Source: Chloroflexi bacterium RBG_16_51_16 (lineage in GTDB: Bacteria; Chloroflexota; Anaerolineae; Anaerolineales; Villigracilaceae). Taken from it: DNA of 5,590 nucleotides. The notes beneath the pieces are model-generated. The model ran no database searches, was not told where the DNA came from, and saw only the letters and a list, made by a program, of their open reading frames with translations. The stretch is from contig MGNL01000099.1 of assembly GCA_001796785.1 (NCBI GenBank), forward strand, positions 1-5,590. Reading direction: 5' to 3'. The position numbers were made by a program, and so were the translations under genes. Shown in pieces: positions 1 through 5,500 of the stretch; the stretch's first letter is position 1; every line of letters starts with the position of its first letter.

Positions 1-2
1 AG

Positions 3-407
3 CTAGTGATGCCTATTGTGGGGGTTGATCTTAAGAATGGCAACTGGAATGTCGATTCTCTCTGGAACAAGGCAGGCTGGCTGCAGAAAACGGCCTATCC
101 GACTTACGCCGGCAACTCTGTCATAACAAGCCATGTGGTCACAGCGGACGGCAAACCCGGTCCATTTGTTCGGCTCAAGGAATTGCAGGTCGGGGATAGG
201 ATCTACATCACGGGCAATGGCTATCGCTACCTGTATGTGATCCGCAGTGTGAGCTTCGTTCAACCCAACGATATCAGCGTGTTTAAGCATCGGGAAAAAT
301 CCTGGCTGACGCTCATCACATGTGACATGTATGATGAGATGACAAAAACCTATCAAAAGCGGGTATCGGTCGAAGCGGAGCTGTTGCAGATCGATCCGAT
401 CAAATAA
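3..407 (+). CDS. Sortase, C-terminal part (5' end outside window)
   Basis: Sortases are membrane-anchored cysteine transpeptidases that cut a sorting signal and attach surface proteins to the cell envelope. Counting from the GTG at position 6, the C-terminal sortase fold is visible. The catalytic His is H43 in GNSVITSHVV, and the catalytic Cys is C106 in the TLxTC-type motif LTLITC. The catalytic Arg is probably R119 in YQKRVSV. Between them lie the usual FVRLKELQVGD turn and a YRYLYVIRSV strand. The frame stays open to the window edge (CTA at 3-5), and sortases are normally about 200 residues or more with an N-terminal membrane segment. The GTG/ATG at 6-11 is therefore probably internal and the real start lies upstream. 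The gene ends in TAA 30 nt before a strong terminator, so it is the last gene of its transcript. Substrate and sortase class cannot be assigned from this part; class D/E-like is a guess. Confidence 0.9.
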   Translation, partial: LVMPIVGVDLKNGNWNVDSLWNKAGWLQKTAYPTYAGNSVITSHVVTADGKPGPFVRLKELQVGDRIYITGNGYRYLYVIRSVSFVQPNDISVFKHREKSWLTLITCDMYDEMTKTYQKRVSVEAELLQIDPIK

Positions 408-436
408 ATTTAGACCTTGCCGCTGAGTGCTATGAT

Positions 437-480
437 TTGATCCCCTCCCGGTTCCGGGAGGGGATCAATTTACATTTTCT
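437..480 (+). terminator. Intrinsic terminator after the sortase gene
   Basis: A perfect 15-bp inverted repeat (437-451 pairing with 454-468; core GATCCCCTCCCGG / CCGGGAGGGGATC) has a nominal 2-nt loop. It is followed by a T-rich stretch (TTTACATTTTCT, 469-480). The U tract is interrupted by ACA, but the GC-rich stem is very stable. It lies 30 nt after the sortase stop and separates that transcript from the next gene. There is no A-run on its left side, so it looks directional. Confidence 0.85.
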
Positions 481-540
481 AGATGCAGTTTACAAAAAAC
501 AACGATGGATCGAAACGCGATCGGGTTTGAATCCGCATCA

Positions 541-549
541 TGATATAAT
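541..549 (+). promoter_or_regulatory. Extended -10 promoter for the STAS antagonist gene
   Basis: TGATATAAT matches the extended -10 form TGN-TATAAT with a perfect hexamer. Transcription would start near 556, giving a leader of about 60 nt before the ATG at 615. No good -35 hexamer sits at 17-bp spacing (TCGGGT at 521-526), and TTGAAT at 527-532 is too close. This suits an extended -10 promoter read by the housekeeping sigma factor. The region 408-608 contains no gene that I can support; it holds only this element, the preceding terminator and two TTTACA words. Confidence 0.6.
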
Positions 550-602
550 CCCAACTCGATATTTTTGACTGATCCCTAAATGGGGAATCCACCAATCACC
601 AG

Positions 603-608
603 AGGAGG
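603..608 (+). promoter_or_regulatory. Ribosome binding site that sets the STAS start
   Basis: AGGAGG lies directly against an ATG at 609 (no spacer) but 6 nt before the in-frame ATG at 615. The usual 5-9 nt spacing favours 615 as the real start, which shortens the protein by two residues. Confidence 0.75.
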
Positions 609-614
609 ATGAGG

Positions 615-950
615 ATGGAAGTAAGCAATCAGGAATTCAAACATTGTGATCTTCTTTTGGTCAAGGGTCGCGTCGACAGCGCCACGGCTCCTCAATTCGC
701 TCACTCTCTGGAAGCGCTCACATCCAAAGGTCGTTATAAGATCGTTGTGGATATGGCTGAGCTCGAGTATATGTCCAGCGCCGGGTTTCGCGCATTGCTC
801 GGCTCTCAGCGTGCCTGCAGGAGATACAACCGCGGCGAGATCGTCCTCGCCGCCGTCCCATCTCGTATTCGTGAAGCATTGGAATTAGCCGGTTTCACCG
901 AGTTGTTCAAGTTATACGACGATAATTTAAAGGCAGTCGGAAATTTCTAA
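615..950 (+). CDS. STAS-domain anti-sigma factor antagonist (SpoIIAA/RsbV-like)
   Basis: This is a single-domain STAS protein of 111 residues, the usual size for SpoIIAA/RsbV-type antagonists. In the family, the unphosphorylated antagonist binds the anti-sigma kinase and releases the kinase's partner; phosphorylation of one Ser switches it off. The domain fills the whole protein: an N-terminal strand (LLLVKGRVDSATAPQF), the central strand IVVDMAELEYM, then SSAGFRALL, where the phospho-acceptor helix begins. By alignment from memory with the DSSG/DSTG motif, S55 of S54-S55-A56-G57 is the likely phosphorylation site. An LAAVPSRIREALELAGF segment leads into the last helix, as is typical. The ATG at 615 is chosen for its 6-nt spacing from AGGAGG; an ATG at 609 is in frame but abuts the RBS. 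A terminator hairpin starts 21 nt after the stop, although its natural partner kinase follows, so the gene may be made mostly on its own short transcript. The target pathway is unknown. Confidence 0.92.
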   Translation: MEVSNQEFKHCDLLLVKGRVDSATAPQFAHSLEALTSKGRYKIVVDMAELEYMSSAGFRALLGSQRACRRYNRGEIVLAAVPSRIREALELAGFTELFKLYDDNLKAVGNF

Positions 951-971
951 CTTGTCACCATCGTGAAAAGG

Positions 972-1008
972 AAACCGCCTCTCTGTGCGAATTCCGGAGG
1001 CGGTTTTT
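972..1008 (+). terminator. Intrinsic terminator or attenuator between antagonist and kinase genes
   Basis: A 10-bp perfect stem (AAACCGCCTC at 972-981 with GAGGCGGTTT at 997-1006) has a 15-nt loop and is followed by TTTTT (1004-1008). This is a standard intrinsic terminator placed 21 nt after the STAS stop and only 10 nt before the kinase ATG. It should reduce transcription into the kinase and phosphatase genes unless there is read-through or a promoter that I could not identify. The 3' arm also contains GGAGG (996-1000). Confidence 0.8.
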
Positions 1009-1018
1009 AATTGAACTG

Positions 1019-1429
1019 ATGCAAACCATGATTTTCCCAGCCCAATTCGAATTTCTGGATGAAATCCGGAGGTTCGTGGGAGAACTGGCTCGTAAATCCG
1101 GATTTTCCGACAAGGAGATTTACTCCATTCAGCTGGCTGCTGATGAAGCCGCCTCGAATATCATCGAACATGCCTATCAGGATTCAAGCGGAGGCATGTT
1201 GGAATGCAGTTGCGGCATGGAGGCAGGCCGGTTGGTGATCAGCATGCATGATGATGGCAAGCCTTTCGATATCTCCAGGGTTAAGGAACCTAATTTGAAA
1301 GCCGATCTATCCGACCGTCAGATCGGCGGTCTGGGTATTTATCTGATGCGGAAGCTTATGGATGAAGTTCACTACGAGTCCAAACCGGGCAGGGGAAATC
1401 TTCTGACGATGATCAAGCGAAAGGGTTGA
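1019..1429 (+). CDS. Anti-sigma-type serine kinase, HATPase_c fold (SpoIIAB/RsbW-like)
   Basis: This is a 136-residue GHKL ATPase of the anti-sigma factor type, normal length for RsbW/SpoIIAB relatives. In the family it phosphorylates the STAS antagonist on Ser and, when the antagonist is phosphorylated, holds its sigma factor or other partner inactive. Visible motifs are the N box LAADEAASNIIEHAY (E43, N47), the G1 box DDGKPFD (D78-D79-G80), the G2 box GGLGIYLMRKLMDEV (G103-G106) and a C-terminal GNLLTMIKR strand. All ATP-site motifs look intact. The ATG at 1019 gives the expected N-terminus (FPAQFEFLDEIRRFV) but has no ribosome binding site at normal distance; the nearest GGAGG is 18 nt upstream, inside the terminator stem. 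The stop is 4 nt before the phosphatase ATG, so the two genes are very likely cotranscribed and perhaps translationally coupled. The partner it inhibits is not in the window. Confidence 0.92.
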   Translation: MQTMIFPAQFEFLDEIRRFVGELARKSGFSDKEIYSIQLAADEAASNIIEHAYQDSSGGMLECSCGMEAGRLVISMHDDGKPFDISRVKEPNLKADLSDRQIGGLGIYLMRKLMDEVHYESKPGRGNLLTMIKRKG

Positions 1430-1433
1430 CGGG

Positions 1434-4400
1434 ATGAAGCCCAACCGCCGCACGATCAAACCTTCCGCCTGGCAGCAATTTGTAAACGAAGGAGCGAATG
1501 TCGGCGAAAGGCTCTTGAGTGCGCACTCGCTGGAAGCCCAACGTGATCAGATCGTAGCGGTTACCAACCGCCTGATCGATGGTGCTGTACACGTTTGGCT
1601 TTACGAGGACCTCTTCCGATTGCCCGACTGGGACTCGGACAGGTTGTTTCCAGCCCAGCCGCCAACAGAGGCAATGCGTCGGGCGGTAAAAAATCGGAAA
1701 CTGGAACACCTTTCCCTCCTTGGAAAAAATCGAAAGAAGGGTTTTACGGTATGTCTGCCCCTGGTCGAGCAGGGATTCATGCTGGGTGCCTTGCAGATCA
1801 ACCGATCGGGCGGTCCCAAGTTCCAGCCGGATGAATTGGAATTACTCGAGGCCCTGGCGAACATCCTCTCTGTTGGATTGCTGGCAGTGCATCGGGTGGA
1901 GGTGGAAAGGTTCCGGCGCGGTCAACTAAGCCTGGTTCGGGATGTCAGCGCCCAGATTGCCAGCGTGCTGGATGTTGACGAACTCGCTTCCCGGGTGACC
2001 CGGCTGATCCAGAAAACATTCAATTATTATTATGTCGCTATTTTCACTCTAAAACCCAACTCACGCTTTATGCGATTCCGTTCGAGCGCAAGTACTCCTC
2101 GAAAAGGAAAGAAGAATCCACACCCGGCCATCGAAGTTGAACTCGGACAGGGCCTCATCGGAGAAGCAGCGGCATCGGGCGAGCAGATCATCAGTGCGGA
2201 CGTCCGGCTCGATCCGCGTTTCCGATACCTGGGCAGTCTCCCGGAAACCCGGTCCGAAGTAGTCCTGCCACTAAAGATCGAAGGCAGGGTGTTGGGTATC
2301 CTGGATGTACAAAGCAACAAACCGAATTCCTTTCATCCTAACGACTTGTTGATCCTCGGCGCCCTCGCCGATAATATCGCCCGTGCGATTGAAAGCGCCC
2401 GCGTTTACAGCGACCTGAGACGCAGGGCTGATCAGCTCGCCCTGGTTGCGGATGTAAGCAAGAGCGTTACGGTCTCTTTGGATCTGAGACAGTTATTAGG
2501 TGAGGTGTCCGCACGCATTCAAAACCGTTTTGGATATGATCAGGTTTCCCTCTACACGGTCCATCCCAATCGACGTTTGATCGTCTACGAAGCGGGGACT
2601 GGCCGACGCGCCGGGGAGCTGCAGGATTTCACCATGTCGCTCGACCTTGCGACCGGCATCATTCCGCAGGTTGGTCGTACAGGCGAGGCTATTCTTGCCA
2701 ATAATTTGAAGCGCGCCGAAAACCAGGATCCCACCCCATTGATCCGTTCGAACAGCCGCTCTCAATTGACCGTTCCTCTCTCGTTCAATGAGCGTGTCGT
2801 CGGTGTGCTCGATATTCAATCTGCTCGAAGAAATGCGTTTAGTGAGGACGACCAGTTGATGTTCGAAGCGCTGGCCGACACGCTGGCAGCCGCCATGCGT
2901 AATGCAGACCTCTATCAATCCGAGCTGTGGCGCAGACAGGTATCCGACAGTCTCCGGGAAGTTGCCGGTTTGCTCTCGGAGCACGCTGGTGTCGATCAGG
3001 TGCTGGAGTCCATCCTGGTGGAATTGGAACGCAACCTGCCGGTGGATATTGCAGCAATCTGGCTCGTACGCGATGGCGGCCTTCAACTGGTGGCAGTACA
3101 CGGGATGGAGCTCGCGAACGTGGAAAATGGATATCGGGAATCGGCAGAAGCGGCTGCCAGCCTGCAGCGGGCATTGATTTCTGAAGGTCCGTTGATCCGC
3201 CAGCCTGGGTATGTGTTCCTGCCTTCAACCCTTGCTGCAGGTTTCCATGAGCAGCATTCCGCTTTAATGGTACCGATGCGCCTGGAGGAGCAACCCCTCG
3301 GACTGATCACCCTCTTTCACCACACCGCCGGTCGTTATGGACATGAAGCCCAATTGATGGCGACAACCTTCGCGAGTTATGCCGCGGTCGCGATCGAGAA
3401 CGCCCGCCTCTACGATTCTGCCCAGGAACAAGCCTACGCTTCAGCTGCGTTGTTGCAGGCGGCAACGGCGGTCGTCAGCTCCAATGACCTCGATGAGGTT
3501 CTTGAGACCATCATCCGGATTATGCCTATCCTCCTGGGTGTTCGCACGGTTGCATTATTCACGAGGGATTCGTCCGGCGAGCGGTACACCTGCCGCCATC
3601 ATTATGGTTTCGATGATCTGGCCACGGGTAATTGGGCGGACCGGGTCTTCGATCCTGGATCATTTCCAATGTTGGAACTGGCAGGTAAACAGGATCACGT
3701 CATCTTTCACCCATTGGATCCGAGCACTGCTCCCGCCGACTGGTTGGATTTCATTCCAAAGGGCATGTCCAAATCGGATATTGAATCCGCTCCTCGTTTG
3801 CTCCTGGCAGTGCCAGTAGTAATAAAGAACGATCCTTTTGGTGTGCTGTTTCTCGAAGAATCGGGTAATAGCCGGAGATACAGGACGCGCCGGAATGAAA
3901 TCATCACGGGCATGGCACAGCAGATGGCGCTTGCAATACAAAATGATCGTTTGCAGCAGGAGATCGTCGCACGCGAAAGGCTGGAGACGGAAGCCAGCCT
4001 CGCGAGGCAAATCCAGCAGACCTTTATTCCCGAAACCCTACCATCCAGACCTGGTTGGGAATTTGCAGCCAGGTGGCTGACAGCTCGAGAAGTAGGTGGT
4101 GATTTTTACGACGTCATCGAATTGACGGAAAAAAAGGTTGGTTTGTTCATTGCAGATGTGGCGGATAAAGGCATGCCGGCTGCTCTTTTCATGGCCCTCA
4201 CCCGCACCTTGATGCGGGCTGCCATCATCGATGCTGACTCTCCGGTACAGGTAATTCGCCGTGTGAATAGGCTGCTTCTGCCTGACACACTTCAAGGGAT
4301 GTTCGTTACCCTGTTTTATGCTGTCCTGGATTTGGAATCATCGGAATGTACTTATGTAAATGCAGGTCATAATCCTCCGATCTGGATGCGATCCAACAAC

Positions 4401-4703
4401 AAAATGGAGCGATTGACCCGAACAGCAATTGCCCTCGGCTTAATGGAAGAGCCTATGATCGAGCAGTCTGTGATCCGAATGGAAGCTGGGGATCAATTAT
4501 TTATGTATACGGATGGGGTCACTGAGGCGATCTCGCCAACCGGAGAATTTTTTGGAGAAGAATCACTTCAGCAAGTCCTGTCTTCCAACCGAGTGGAGAC
4601 AGCCAGGGTTTTACTGGAAAGCGTTGAAAGGCGGCTGGATGAATTCACCGCTTCCCAGCCTCTTGCGGACGACATGACCATGCTGGCGATCCGCAAATCC
4701 TGA
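1434..4703 (+). CDS. Multi-GAF sensor with SpoIIE-type PP2C serine phosphatase
   Basis: At 1089 residues this is a large soluble sensor-phosphatase that probably dephosphorylates the STAS antagonist encoded upstream. I see five GAF-like domains: about 25-155 (short, divergent), 172-322, 339-491, 505-657 and 671-835. Domains 2-5 each open with a VxDVSxxIxxxLDVDEL-type helix. Each GAF ends in a helix of the ALADNIARAIESARVY type (309-325, 479-494, 645-660; looser at 141-156 and 826-840), consistent with stacked signalling helices. A charged linker (838-862) leads into RQIQQTFIPETLP, the usual entry to SpoIIE phosphatases. The PP2C domain spans about 885-1086. Candidate metal-binding residues are D890 in GGDFYD, D908 in IADVADKGMPAAL, D1027 in MYTDGVTEA and D1079/D1080 in LADDMTML; YVNAGHNPP is at 974-982. 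There is no transmembrane segment, HAMP, PAS or receiver domain, so it should be cytoplasmic. GAAAGGG (1419-1425) precedes the ATG by 8 nt. The ligands of the GAFs are unknown. Confidence 0.93.
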   Translation: MKPNRRTIKPSAWQQFVNEGANVGERLLSAHSLEAQRDQIVAVTNRLIDGAVHVWLYEDLFRLPDWDSDRLFPAQPPTEAMRRAVKNRKLEHLSLLGKNRKKGFTVCLPLVEQGFMLGALQINRSGGPKFQPDELELLEALANILSVGLLAVHRVEVERFRRGQLSLVRDVSAQIASVLDVDELASRVTRLIQKTFNYYYVAIFTLKPNSRFMRFRSSASTPRKGKKNPHPAIEVELGQGLIGEAAASGEQIISADVRLDPRFRYLGSLPETRSEVVLPLKIEGRVLGILDVQSNKPNSFHPNDLLILGALADNIARAIESARVYSDLRRRADQLALVADVSKSVTVSLDLRQLLGEVSARIQNRFGYDQVSLYTVHPNRRLIVYEAGTGRRAGELQDFTMSLDLATGIIPQVGRTGEAILANNLKRAENQDPTPLIRSNSRSQLTVPLSFNERVVGVLDIQSARRNAFSEDDQLMFEALADTLAAAMRNADLYQSELWRRQVSDSLREVAGLLSEHAGVDQVLESILVELERNLPVDIAAIWLVRDGGLQLVAVHGMELANVENGYRESAEAAASLQRALISEGPLIRQPGYVFLPSTLAAGFHEQHSALMVPMRLEEQPLGLITLFHHTAGRYGHEAQLMATTFASYAAVAIENARLYDSAQEQAYASAALLQAATAVVSSNDLDEVLETIIRIMPILLGVRTVALFTRDSSGERYTCRHHYGFDDLATGNWADRVFDPGSFPMLELAGKQDHVIFHPLDPSTAPADWLDFIPKGMSKSDIESAPRLLLAVPVVIKNDPFGVLFLEESGNSRRYRTRRNEIITGMAQQMALAIQNDRLQQEIVARERLETEASLARQIQQTFIPETLPSRPGWEFAARWLTAREVGGDFYDVIELTEKKVGLFIADVADKGMPAALFMALTRTLMRAAIIDADSPVQVIRRVNRLLLPDTLQGMFVTLFYAVLDLESSECTYVNAGHNPPIWMRSNNKMERLTRTAIALGLMEEPMIEQSVIRMEAGDQLFMYTDGVTEAISPTGEFFGEESLQQVLSSNRVETARVLLESVERRLDEFTASQPLADDMTMLAIRKS

Positions 4704-4709
4704 CTGAAA

Positions 4710-4763
4710 TTTACAACGATTTTACAATCCGGCCACACTCCACTAATCGCCTGTGTTTAGAAT
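4710..4763 (+). promoter_or_regulatory. Candidate promoter with tandem TTTACA repeats
   Basis: Two exact TTTACA words (4710-4715 and 4721-4726) stand 11 bp apart, separated by 5 nt, just after the phosphatase stop. The same 11-bp phase continues weakly at 4732-4737 (GCCACA). TAGAAT at 4758-4763 is one mismatch from TATAAT, and no good -35 hexamer lies 17 bp upstream of it. Tandem hexamers one helical turn apart upstream of a -10 without a -35 is the layout of activator-dependent promoters read by PhoB/PhoP/OmpR-type regulators. The spacing resembles the Bacillus PhoP box TT(A/C/T)ACA-N5-TT(A/C/T)ACA. Assignment to any regulator is inference, and the promoter itself is untested. Confidence 0.35.
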
Positions 4764-4770
4764 GTCAGCA

Positions 4771-4788
4771 TGACCTGAAAGGAGGTCA
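4771..4788 (+). promoter_or_regulatory. Strong RBS lying in a small hairpin
   Basis: AAAGGAGGTCA (4778-4788) is almost fully complementary to the 16S rRNA 3' end, and GGAGG (4781-4785) ends 6 nt before the ATG at 4792. TGACCT (4771-4776) is the exact reverse complement of AGGTCA (4783-4788), with a 6-nt GAAAGG loop. A 6-bp hairpin can therefore hide the AGG part of the Shine-Dalgarno. The stem is short, so it may breathe easily; a regulatory role is inference. Confidence 0.55.
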
Positions 4789-4791
4789 GCC

Positions 4792-5349
4792 ATGAAGAAC
4801 ACAACGGTAAAGAAATCGATCCTGACCGGTATGGCACTCTTGCTTCTCCTGGCAGCCTATCCTGTCTCATCCGTATTCGCCGCAGGCAAACTGGATCAAG
4901 ACCCACCGCCTGTACAGGGAGAGTTCACGAATGAAAGGCTGGAAAGGATCTGGTCGCGTGAATTGAAAGCCTACGAACGGCTGGGCAAGCTTTTTGATAA
5001 CAGCGATCTAATGATCGAAAAAGCTCAAAACCTGATCCACCGGGCGGAAGAAAATGGCAAGGATGTAACCGGTCTCCAGGCAGCGCTGGATGCGTTTGAA
5101 TCTGCGGTCAAAGATGCACATCCGATCTACGAGAGCGCCAAAGGGATCATCAACTCACACAAGGGTTTTGACGATGTTGGTAAAGTGACAGATCCCGACC
5201 TCGCAAAAGGGACGGTCCAGGAGATGGGGGAAAAGTTGAAGGAGATCAAAGGGGCATTGGGCGGCGCCGTCAGATCATTGCATGAGGCCATCAAAGCCTT
5301 CCGCCAGGCTAACCGTCCGGCAAATGTTCCAAACGATCCTGGCCGATAG
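4792..5349 (+). CDS. Secreted helix-rich protein of unknown function
   Basis: I cannot assign this 185-residue protein to a named family. It starts with a clear Sec signal peptide: basic MKNTTVKK, a hydrophobic core ILTGMALLLLLAA, and a VFA-A cleavage site predicted after residue 30. There is no lipobox Cys, no LPXTG-like sorting signal and no C-terminal anchor, so a free extracytoplasmic product of about 155 residues is expected. The mature part has a short Pro-rich start (DPPPVQG, 37-43) and then amphipathic, charged helices at about 47-88, 92-123 and 134-173, suggesting a helical bundle or coiled coil. The tail is Asn/Pro-rich (NRPANVPNDPGR). It contains no cysteine. It lies 88 nt after the phosphatase with its own likely promoter and a very strong RBS, which suggests high expression, and a terminator follows. 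A link to the partner-switch genes is possible but rests only on proximity. It is not the substrate of the nearby sortase by any motif I can see. Confidence 0.85.
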   Translation: MKNTTVKKSILTGMALLLLLAAYPVSSVFAAGKLDQDPPPVQGEFTNERLERIWSRELKAYERLGKLFDNSDLMIEKAQNLIHRAEENGKDVTGLQAALDAFESAVKDAHPIYESAKGIINSHKGFDDVGKVTDPDLAKGTVQEMGEKLKEIKGALGGAVRSLHEAIKAFRQANRPANVPNDPGR

Positions 5350-5420
5350 ATTCAACAAATAAGAATAGTCAATTTTAGCCTTCCTGCCCTGAGGGATAGG
5401 CTGACTTGATCCAGGTTGGA

Positions 5421-5460
5421 AAAAACCTTGCTGGCTTCTTTGGTCAGCAAGGTTTTTTTT
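5421..5460. terminator. Bidirectional intrinsic terminator between convergent genes
   Basis: AAAAACCTTGCTG (5421-5433) pairs perfectly with CAGCAAGGTTTTT (5445-5457) around an 11-nt loop, and the T-run goes on to 5460. On the plus strand it ends the transcript of the secreted protein, whose stop is 71 nt upstream. On the minus strand the A-run at 5420-5425 becomes a U-run after the same stem, so it can also end the convergent gene whose stop codon is at 5501. Confidence 0.9.
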
Positions 5461-5500
5461 ACGAAACGTTGATTGCAACGAATGCTCAAAAGCAATTAGC

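Noticed and set aside
488..512. SigB-like promoter (GTTTAC-N13-GGATCG) that would make the module autoregulated by a SigB-type factor.
   Set aside because: The -10 half matches GGGTAA-type consensus poorly. GGGAAT at 583-588 has no GTTT-type -35 at the right distance. The extended -10 at 541-549 is a better promoter.
2496..3101. Minus-strand 201-codon open frame inside the phosphatase gene.
   Set aside because: It lies wholly antisense to GAF-coding sequence with clear protein-level motifs on the plus strand; it is a shadow frame.
3588..3612. C720-R-H-H in GAF5 as a bilin-attachment or haem-binding motif.
   Set aside because: The Cys sits in a strand-like YTCRHHYGFDD segment typical of ordinary GAFs, and surrounding phytochrome or cyanobacteriochrome landmarks are absent.
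4770..4778. Upstream mini-ORF ATG-ACC-TGA.
   Set aside because: It has no Shine-Dalgarno and only two sense codons; it is most simply a by-product of the GTCAGC(C)ATGA repeat.
5467..5494. Two small inverted repeats (CGTTG/CAACG and TGCT/AGCA) after the terminator.
   Set aside because: Stems of 5 and 4 bp are too short to distinguish from chance.
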